This document shows positions 9,210 to 15,640 of a stretch of 15,640 nt of DNA, one piece after another. Every line of letters begins with the position of its first letter. Positions within the stretch are counted from its first letter, which is position 1. The notes beneath the pieces are model-generated. The model was not told where the DNA came from. It ran no database searches and saw only the letters and a program-made list of their open reading frames with translations. This stretch comes from Cyclostephanos tholiformis (Eukaryota; Bacillariophyta; Thalassiosirophyceae; Thalassiosirales; Thalassiosiraceae), in NCBI GenBank assembly GCA_036939975.1, contig JALLPB010001745.1, positions 1 through 15,640 of the forward strand. Direction: 5' to 3'. The translations under genes and the position numbers were made by a program.

Positions 9210-12174
9210 TTACACCCCTCCCAACTGAAACAATGAAGGCGCCGTGACGTCAAGATTGAGTCCGTCGCATGCTCGCTCCTCCCACAATTTGTTCATGTAC
9301 TCCTTCATATGCTCATCCCACGTCATTCCCCGAGCGATTTCACCAAGCCACTTGAGACAAACCCCCACTGTACCGAAATCCTTCATCTTGAGCTCCCCCT
9401 TGATATCAATTATGGGTAGCAGCACCTTGATGATGCTCTTTGCATTCTTGAGGTTCATCTTAGGGTATCCTTGGGGGGTCACCGGCCGTCCACTCTTCAC
9501 CCAAGCTTGATAGGCAAGTACACCTTCGTCCTCCTGCGACTTAATACCCATCACCTTCTTCGCTGCAGCCGCCTCAATCTGCACGGCAGCCTCTCGGGTT
9601 ACCTGCTTGCTCCCCTCCATTACTACACGACAATTCGCCACAATCAACCCAGTCCGGAACAACCCCCCCGGCTTGTTGATCAACTTGTTCTTGACAATAT
9701 GCTCAATCTGAGCCTCCTCGTCCGAAGGTATCTCCGCCTCCTCTACCTCGTGTGGCATAACATCGAGCATATCACCATTGTAGCCCAACTTGTTCATCGC
9801 CTCTGCAGCCTCCTGGTATTCCTCCCTCAACTTCTCCATTCGGCCCGCTTCGTCTGGAGGTGCACCCCCCGGTCCATACTCAAACCGAACCTTTGGGTCT
9901 CTTGCAGCTCTTCCCGTCATTGGCATAAATCCCACCGCAATGTGTGATTTGATGATGCCGTCCTTTGAAAAGTGAAAATCAAACGGACGATCCTCGATAG
10001 GATCGTCCGGCCACCCATTCACAAGATTACCAAGATCATAATTTGAAAAACTTACGTTGCACACACTCTGTCCTGTCTTTGTCTTCTTCTTTGGCTTCTT
10101 CTTACCACCACCATCTTCATCATCATCGCTAAGGTCTCCGTCAGCTGAGCTGTTGTCATCATCCACCATCCCTGTCGTCTTAAAATTCTGCCTTGCATCG
10201 TACCTCGCATGAATTTTTTTGGCAGCAATCCGAAGAGCAGACTTGCTGCATGCCGGCTTGAACTTTTCAAACAGCTGGTCCATTTCAGCCGTGCATGCAG
10301 TCCCGTTCGGGAGAGAGAGAATAATATGCACACCCATTGCTGCCATCTCATCTCGAAACTCAATTGACGAGCACTCCCGTGAGAGTCTTCCTGGCCCCCC
10401 ATCTGTCTTGATGATCAACGGGCCAGCAAGGAGATGATTTGTCTGTGAGTGGCGAATAGCCACCTGGGCAATCCTACCTTTATACAAAGGAAGGATTACA
10501 GACCGGATATACTGGTGCCAAAGACCAGTATCCATCGATCCCTTCTTGCGTACACACACACACGACGAATATGACATCAGCCTTGCGCCCCCGTATCTTC
10601 CAGTCACAACAGGCAATCCTTCACACACTCGAGGGTCAACCTTATAATCATTTTCATTCTGGGACGCTGTACTCAATATGTACAGGGGTGGCAGGGCCTC
10701 ACCCGCAAGGGTAGTGCCATAGACACCTGTCGTGTGGAAATTTCCCACGATGTTCCTCTCGCCAGACCGAGGAAATGAGTCGTTTACCCATCTCCCACAA
10801 TTGGCACTACCCTTCTTCCCGGCTGTCGAGAACTCATGGTGAGTCTCGTCCAACGTGATGTACCATGAGGCATCATTTTGGTGGACAAGAGTAACCTCGC
10901 TCTGGACGCCATCTGCAATTTGAGAACAGACGAGGTCGACGAGAGGTTAGTGGCAATATAAAAATGCAACACAAGCATACGCACTTACGGATGAGGCCTG
11001 GCTCATCTTTTGCCATCTCAATATCTAAGATGAATTTCTTTGCCCGCTCCATCCAAAGCATAATGTTCTTATATGTAAGCCAATCGACTCGACGGTCCTC
11101 GTTGTCGACTGCATTTGCAGGTTTGATGTATTCCGGATGCCTGTGGCGAGTTGTTTTCCAAATGTGCGCGTTGGTCAACTTCCCCTCATGGGGAGTTCCG
11201 AGCGTCATCGCCGTTGCTAGGGTTCTCATCTTTATCGATGACATCTCCCCCTCCCCACTTACCTGCATCATCACGGAGTGCACGGCCAAGGCTTTCGTGA
11301 ACTCATTTGGGAGTGTTGATTTTCTCCCAGCCGTTGGGGGAGAGATTCCAAACTCCCTCCGCTGCATTGCACGATGGACCGTACTGGGCGCAAGCTTCCT
11401 GTCGGAAGGCGACATCAACATCTCCTCGTTGATCCGTTTACAAATGGCATCCACACCGGTTCCGTGCTTACCTTTCTCGGACTCGGGAATATTCCCAGCA
11501 ACTGTTGCTGCTTTGAATGCAGCTTTATAACGATCTCGGTAATAGGATTTGTCCATCTTCGTCACGAGACGAGAAAGATGTGCCTGCGGTAGGTTCTTGC
11601 GTGCCCTCCTTGTCATGGAGTGACGCGCTACCTCGGGATTCATCCACGAGGGAAAGTTCTTCGCAAGTCCGGCTTCGATACGTAGCTCGCGCGAAGAAGA
11701 CTGCTTCCCTCCCCCCCCCGTCTTCGACGTCGTCGACAATGTCGACGACGATGAACAACTCACCGACGACACAAAGGATTGCTCGGCGGGCGACGCTTCG
11801 ACCTGCTCAAAAGGAAGTTCCTCCTCTGCCTTTCGCTTGCGATAACGATTCACCCGCTGATAAAGGCTAGAGAGAGAACAGGTTGCTCCGGTAAAACGGA
11901 TAGCATCCATGACCTTTACGCCATGTTCAGAAGCCTAAGGGGAGCTCGAGGATGTGAGATCGGTGGGGGGGGGGACACGAAAAAGAGCGATGGAGGGAAA
12001 AAAGGGGGAAAAAAGGAGTTTTTTTTCACGAAAAAGCACATCACAACCAAACACAACATTGATCACCAATAGGAAGGCATTGTCAGAAGGGTCGTTGGGG
12101 TCGAGAGATTTCGTCGCACGAGTGCGACTGGCAGTGGCTTTGGGCGTCGTTGCTGCTCCGGAGCGGACCGACAT
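9210..12174 (-). CDS. DDE/DDD-type transposase (three exons, intact)
   Basis: Coding sequence complement(join(9210..10912,10989..11934,12067..12174)), 918 aa. Exon 1 (36 codons) joins through a phase-0 intron with a long pyrimidine tract to ASEHGVKVMDAIRFTGATCS followed by LSSLYQRVNRYRKRK, which resembles a psq/HTH DNA-binding domain of pogo-like transposases. The catalytic core spans exons 2-3: Asp373 in LDETHHEF, Asp522 in IIKTDGGPGRLS, and Asp563 in LPNGTACTAEMDQLFEKFK, the last recalling the LPP-N-T ... QPLD-G motif of DDE_1 proteins. An acidic stretch followed by GKKKPKKKTKTG looks like a nuclear localisation signal. The remaining 250 or so C-terminal residues are not recognised. The 76-bp phase-1 second intron (GTAAGT ... 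GCAG) restores GLIHGVQSEVTLVHQNDASW. If exon 1 is not used, translation from ATG 11910 would still give 874 aa. Confidence 0.82.
10913..10988 (-). other. Intron 2 of the transposase gene
   Basis: 76-bp phase-1 intron, donor CC/GTAAGT at 10988 and acceptor TTGCAG ending at 10913. The frames on the two sides differ, so splicing is required to read through to the first catalytic Asp. Confidence 0.88.
11935..12066 (-). other. Intron 1 of the transposase gene
   Basis: 132-bp phase-0 intron with a weak donor (TTG/GTGATC), a long C/T-rich tract and acceptor CCTTAG. It joins a 36-codon first exon to the helix-turn-helix. The weak donor makes this join less certain than the second one. Confidence 0.6.
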
Positions 12175-12256
12175 GGTGTAGTATTATGGAAGATCTTTCC
12201 ATGTGAAGTTTGTGCTTGCTAAGCGGCAAGGAAAAATTCAAAGAAAGTTCAATACA

Positions 12257-12276
12257 ACCGCGCATTGCTGCGCGGT
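12257..12276. repeat. Hairpin upstream of the transposase start
   Basis: ACCGCGCA (12257-12264) and TGCGCGGT (12269-12276) form an 8-bp GC-rich stem with a 4-nt loop, about 83-102 bp upstream of the transposase ATG, probably in its 5' UTR or promoter. Confidence 0.6.
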
Positions 12277-12451
12277 ACTATGAGCAGATGGCACCACGTA
12301 GACCAGCCTTTCCACATATCAATCGAAGCAGAAGACGAAGAGGAATCCGTAGTGTGATATCAGAATTATCCCATGGTCAAGTCCCTTAAAGATATAGCGA
12401 TGCGCGCGAAACGTCCCACATTTACCCTTTTTTAGTACGTAAAAAAAATCG

Positions 12452-12474
12452 TCCCAAATTACGCCTTAGACTGG
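12452..12474 (-). repeat. Right terminal inverted repeat
   Basis: Perfect 23-bp inverse of 8828-8850, followed by TA. A related CGTCCCACATTTA occurs just inside, near 12413, and may be a subterminal transposase site. Confidence 0.9.
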
Positions 12475-12559
12475 TATGTAGCTATTTTAATTGGGTAAAA
12501 AATAGGAGTATTATTGTAAGGTAGGTAGACACTAATTACTACTAATACACTCTTTCGTA

Positions 12560-12636
12560 AATATGTAGAGTACTATGGCTGGCAGAGGATTTGATGTATC
12601 CATCAAATCCGGCTTCCTCACGGAGCAGTACATATT
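12560..12636. repeat. Long imperfect hairpin
   Basis: Core GGATTTGATG (12587-12596), loop TATC, CATCAAATCC (12601-12610), a perfect 10-bp stem. The outer arms AATATGTA (12560-12567) and TACATATT (12629-12636) also pair, so the whole 77 bases can fold as one long hairpin with internal mismatches. Confidence 0.65.
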
Positions 12637-12711
12637 ATTTATTCTCTACACGTACGAACTTTCTAGGAGTAGCAATATATGAGAAGAGCCGCAGGCCCTA
12701 TCGGCTTGTCT

Positions 12712-12755
12712 AATATCAAATAAGATTTACAGCATTTGTCATATTATTTGATATT
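12712..12755. repeat. 12-bp perfect inverted repeat
   Basis: AATATCAAATAA (12712-12723) and TTATTTGATATT (12744-12755), separated by 20 bases. Function unknown. Confidence 0.65.
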
Positions 12756-12802
12756 CAAGAAATTCCTCAAAGATCCCATCGACCTATGGTACATCCTAAA
12801 AA

Positions 12803-13426
12803 GTGATGGGCACGGACAACGAGACCAGTGAGGTTGTCATGAGGGGAATATACATCGGCAACGACGTGCGGTGCTACGACATGGCGCGCAAACTGAGTCT
12901 TAGGGTGAATATCAATTTACTGGACCGCGCCCCGAGGAGGGTTGTCGTGTACCTGAAGGAGGAGTACCGGTTGACGTGGCTCAGGAATAAGTCGATATAC
13001 AGGACAAGGATGGCCATCAACAAGGGGGAGAATTGTTCGTACTGGCCCCGTACGTCAAGACGTTTGGCGATTGGCGAGGATGAGCAGATTGACGATCTCA
13101 TCTGCAGGGTGGGCTACGTTGGCACGCCCTGGATCTAGAAGGCCATGAAGAAGGACGATGAATTGAAAAATTGGGCCCACCTAATCCACAACAGCTCGGA
13201 GGGTCAATTCGCGGTTAGGTACTGTCCTGGAATGTTGACGAGGGAGGAAATCAAATCCGTTGGATTTGAGTGTACCAATTTGTCCGAAATTACGCGCAGG
13301 TACGACGTGAACGGTCTGAGGGATGGTTGGAATTCGGAGACCAGCAAGAACAGCAACATGAGCAAATTTTATTACATAAGCAACCCTGCCCTTGGCCTAT
13401 GGGCGGTTTCTTTGCGGTTTGTATAA
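12803..13426 (+). pseudogene. Decayed LarA/DUF2088-like (lactate racemase family) gene, C-terminal part
   Basis: The reading resembles the C-terminal domain of the LarA/DUF2088 family, whose best-known member is the nickel-pincer-dependent lactate racemase. Matching pieces in order: GIYIGNDVRCYDMARKLS, VVVYLKEEYRLTWLRNKSIY, GELFVLAPYVKTFG, EDEQIDDLICRVGYVGTP, AHLIHNSSEGQF, YCPGMLTREEIKSVGFE and YYISNPALGLWA. GELFVLAPYVKTFG is in a different frame from its neighbours: a one-base loss in the G run near 13024 shifts the frame, and a 7-bp tandem duplication (TTGGCGA twice, 13064-13077) shifts it back. An in-frame TAG at 13136-13138 follows. The N-terminal domain is absent: upstream there is a stop at 12797 and AT-rich spacer. 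The family call rests on remembered conservation and is moderately certain; that the gene is broken is clear. Confidence 0.65.
13064..13077 (+). repeat. 7-bp tandem duplication in the LarA-like pseudogene
   Basis: TTGGCGA occurs twice in tandem. Removing one copy and adding one base in the preceding G run gives a continuous family match, so this is probably a slippage duplication after or during decay. Confidence 0.7.
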
Positions 13427-13618
13427 TATCAGGCGATCAGAAAGCGGTCAACATGAGTGGCGGTGTTGGAGGTTGGAAGCAGCCACCGTACTTAAATTTA
13501 ATGCACTAAACAAGAAAACGCAACATAGGCGATGCATCAATCTAACCGTAATTTCTTGGAGAAGCAGTAGTTTAACAAGGCGTAACATTAATCATCCTAT
13601 TTAGCCCTCAAAAATGAA

Positions 13619-14641
13619 TTAGAATCCAATTTGGGTGAATCCCACCTTCTGATGGATGTGAGAAATATTGCTTTGGAATTGGAGGGGAATCATCCAATTG
13701 TTCTTCGTGGCGGAGGCTTTGTTAGTCAATCCTGTTGTTGGAACCGCTCCTGGATCACTCCCCTTGTTGGTTTTCTCATCCTCACTGGTTATGAGCCTTG
13801 GCATTATAACATTCCGAGTAATCTTCACTGTACCCTGTCCTTCCATGTAGTCGTCCTTGAACAGTCCTTCGTCTTGACAGTCACAAAAAGAGTTTGCATA
13901 GATGTTGGCAAGCAGTGACATTAGTCGAGTTTGACAACAAAAAGTCAACATGAATCAAGTACCAGTTAGTCCACTCACACACGACGCCATTCGTAAAATG
14001 GATTGCTCCGCTTCCCTCCCTTCTCCCGGCGACCCAAGTGCCATCGTAGACCTGCCCCTTAGGATAAGTCGCCCAGCTCCTGCCCCAATGGTATTATTCA
14101 CCCAGCTCCCCTCGTAGCAAAACCTGTCACTTGCCACCAGTATGCCGTGGGCACCGTGACGCTTGCCATCGCGCCAAGGCCCCTCATAGATCGTGCCATC
14201 TGGCCAATGAAAAATGCTGTACCCATTCTGTATGTTGTCTCAGAATTTGCCATCGTATACGCTCCCATCGGGCAACGTGTACACACCCTGTCCGTTACGC
14301 AGGGATTGCCAGAATTGACCAGCATACTTCCCGCACTCCTGTGGGGACTTTCTGCCACTGCTCCCCCCCCCCTCTCCTCCTTTCTCTGAATAGTAGTAAT
14401 AAGCGCCGTGGCCATGCATTCTTCCCTTCTCCCATGCTCCCTCGTATATGACCCGCTTGCGATCGGAAGTCATCAACATGCCAATGCCGTGCTCCCTGTT
14501 TTTCTTCTATTGGCCCTCATACAGCGTGTTGTTATTGTAGTGACAGACTCCGCAACCATCTCGTATGCCATCGTTCATCTCCCCCTCATAGACAACATAA
14601 TTGAACTTCACAACGCCAGGCCTTGAGGTCCCAGTGGTCAT
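13619..14641 (-). pseudogene. MORN-repeat protein gene, broken
   Basis: Nine MORN-type repeats can be read on the minus strand from an ATG at 14641, for example YEGAWEKGRMHGHGAYYYY, YAGQFWQSLRNGQGVYTLPD, YEGPWRDGKRHGAHG and YDGTWVAGRREGSGAIHF. MORN repeats bind membranes or proteins and are common in protists. A 106-bp intron (donor GTGAGT at 13978, CTAAC inside, acceptor CAAG ending 13873) joins the eighth repeat to EGLFKDDYMEGQGTVKIT. Three breaks: TAG at 14507-14509 where EGQW would be expected, TGA at 14240-14242 where KFW would be expected, and a one-base frameshift near 14070-14085. Both stops are consistent with TGG changed by one G-to-A transition. After the last repeat a short unrecognised tail ends at a TAA (13619-13621). 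Sequencing error is possible but would have to occur three times. Confidence 0.75.
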
Positions 14642-14780
14642 GGTGCCACCCCCCAAGAGGGGTTTCCAACTCCAGCGGTTGCGGTCAACCCCTGGCCGTC
14701 ATCGGGCTCCTGCTCCACTCGCTGATAGTACAGGTAGTGAGCAGCATGCCATCTCCTTGGCTGGGAATGCCGGCATCGTG

Positions 14781-14800
14781 TTGGGGAATTTTTTCCCCAA
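14781..14800. repeat. Perfect 8-bp stem hairpin
   Basis: TTGGGGAA, a TTTT loop, and TTCCCCAA. It stands directly before the TGTCGGC cluster and may belong to the same repeat. Confidence 0.7.
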
Positions 14801-14819
14801 AACAACAGACATGCCAACA

Positions 14820-14934
14820 TGTCGGCGCCATGTAGCCGACACGACACAGACCATGTCAGTGACATTGCACCGTGTCGGCTCCTCAGATGCCGTGTCGGTG
14901 TTGTGTCGGCATGACAATTTGCTGACATGTCGGC
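14820..14934. repeat. Cluster of TGTCGGC motifs
   Basis: TGTCGGC or a one-base variant occurs at 14820, 14873, 14893 (variant TGTCGGT), 14904 and 14928, and inverted at 14835-14841, six copies in 115 bp. ACATGTCGGCGCC occurs at both edges as a direct repeat, and the inverted copy can pair with the copy at 14904. Confidence 0.7.
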
Positions 14935-15640
14935 GCCGTGTTGAAAAAAAACTACTAATAGTACTACGATATTACGCAACAATCAAATAAATAATAGAGC
15001 CGCAGTGGTGGCTTTAGGAGATGAGGCGGCGGCGCAAGAAGGTAACGGCGGCACTGGGCCACGGCGGCAGCAGCGGAAGATGAGCGACAAGGGGGTCAAC
15101 GTTGACGCCATGCAATGGGAGGGGAGGTCAATGCGCTCGAATAACTTACTCGACAATCAACTACTTGAAGCTGAACGCGGCTACGAGAGCACAGCGGGAT
15201 GGAGCGCAAGGCGACTACTACGAGACAAGACACGATGAAGACGACAACCCGATGCAGCAACAACGAGACAAGAGGGACGACAAGACAGAACGATGATGTG
15301 ATGATGAGCAACGAGATGGAATGCAACAACGCAACAATCAAACAAACAAAGCGGACGTGACAAGATGCACGTGGGGGCGCAATACAATGACGAGGCAAGA
15401 TGAGACAAGATGAGGCGAGACGACACAAGGCAAGACGACAATGCGACGCGAAAAAATCCCCTTATTTTTCAAACCAATAAAAAAATACACTTACCTTACT
15501 GTTTTGAGCAAACCGAGCGCACACGACATCGGAAATGATGGGACAAGCAGGCCAGAATCGGTGGATTGGGTGGTGGAGAGGCATGGGCGGCAGAAGAGGC
15601 TATGGCGGACATGCTGCCGGCTGTATCAAAGTTATGAGAT

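Larger units (their letters stand above)
8826..12476. mobile_element. DNA transposon with TA-flanked 23-bp terminal inverted repeats
   Basis: Perfect 23-bp inverted repeats at 8828-8850 and 12452-12474 (outer end CCAGTCTAAGG, inner end TAATTTGGGA) are flanked on both sides by TA (8826-8827 and 12475-12476). The whole unit is 3,647 bp plus the TA duplication. It holds one gene, a three-exon transposase on the minus strand with all 918 codons open. TA duplication, inverted repeats and a DDE/DDD-type transposase with an N-terminal helix-turn-helix point to the broad Tc1/mariner-pogo assemblage, but the protein is much larger than usual. Everything needed in cis and trans appears present, so the copy looks autonomous. 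It sits between the capping protein gene and a decayed LarA-like gene. Confidence 0.85.
12477..12802. other. Hairpin-rich non-coding stretch right of the transposon
   Basis: AT-rich spacer without a gene. It holds a long imperfect hairpin (12560-12636) and a separate 12-bp perfect inverted repeat (12712-12755). The short motif GGTAGGTAG occurs here near 12520 and also just left of the transposon near 8817. Confidence 0.6.
14642..15640. other. Repeat-rich region without a resolved gene
   Basis: About 1 kb with no supported gene. It holds a perfect hairpin (14781-14800), a cluster of TGTCGGC motifs (14820-14934), and from about 15190 to 15450 purine-rich simple sequence built on GACAAGA/GAYGAC-like units. 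Open frames here lack recognisable domains. On the minus strand a strong donor-like AAG/GTAAGT lies at about 15493, so an exon of a gene continuing in from the right is possible but not demonstrated. Confidence 0.5.

Noticed and set aside
9471..9947. 158-aa plus-strand frame inside the transposon
   Set aside because: Antisense to the transposase coding exon, with no recognisable motif.
13136..14509. Reassigned stop codons as an explanation for the in-frame TAG and TGA
   Set aside because: The intact genes in the window end normally at TAA, TAG and TGA, and frameshifts accompany the stops, so decay is the simpler reading.
14601..14990. 129-aa plus and 114-aa minus frames overlapping each other near 14600-14990
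   Set aside because: They run through the TGTCGGC repeat cluster and have no domain; one starts inside the MORN pseudogene.
15190..15450. Arg/Asp-rich coding frames in the purine-rich stretch
   Set aside because: Simple sequence gives open frames in several phases on both strands; none has a motif or a clear start.
1..15640. tRNA or rRNA genes
   Set aside because: No cloverleaf with a recognisable T-arm or rRNA core sequence was noticed by eye; a tRNAscan or Rfam search would settle this.

Overview
The window is nuclear DNA from a eukaryotic alga, most likely a centric diatom or a related stramenopile. This is inferred from the gene types, the short GT-AG introns (76 to 149 bp), the tight gene spacing on both strands and standard stop codons. 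No database search was possible. I resolve four apparently intact host genes, one complete DNA transposon, two decayed genes and one very small zinc-finger ORF.

Layout. 1-981: a mini zinc-finger ORF (149-412) of NZF/RanBP2 type, then unassigned DNA. 982-2288 (+): methylthioribose-1-phosphate isomerase, two exons, of the methionine salvage pathway. 2700-5016 (+): a three-exon ApaG-domain protein with a long N-terminal region, including a 32-nt micro-exon that rejoins the ApaG domain. 5172-7079 (-): a two-exon amino acid transporter of the SLC38/AAAP type. 7626-8634 (-): a two-exon F-actin capping protein beta subunit. 8826-12476: a DNA transposon with 23-bp perfect terminal inverted repeats flanked by TA, holding one three-exon transposase gene (918 codons, all open) on the minus strand. 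12803-13426 (+): remnant of a LarA/DUF2088-like gene with a frameshift, a 7-bp tandem duplication and an in-frame TAG. 13619-14641 (-): a MORN-repeat gene with nine recognisable repeats, broken by a TAG, a TGA and a frameshift. 14642-15640: no gene resolved; it holds a cluster of TGTCGGC motifs and simple-sequence DNA.

How it fits together. The left half is ordinary housekeeping sequence with no sign of an operon or pathway cluster. The right half is accessory: a transposon that looks autonomous, hairpin-rich flanking DNA, and two adjacent decaying genes. The most interesting signals are the complete transposon, the asymmetry of its left end (a second TIR-like copy 178 bp inside the first), and the fusion of an LYR-like motif, an acidic linker and an ApaG domain. 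Exon joins were deduced by reading splice sites and protein family conservation by eye; cDNA would confirm them.
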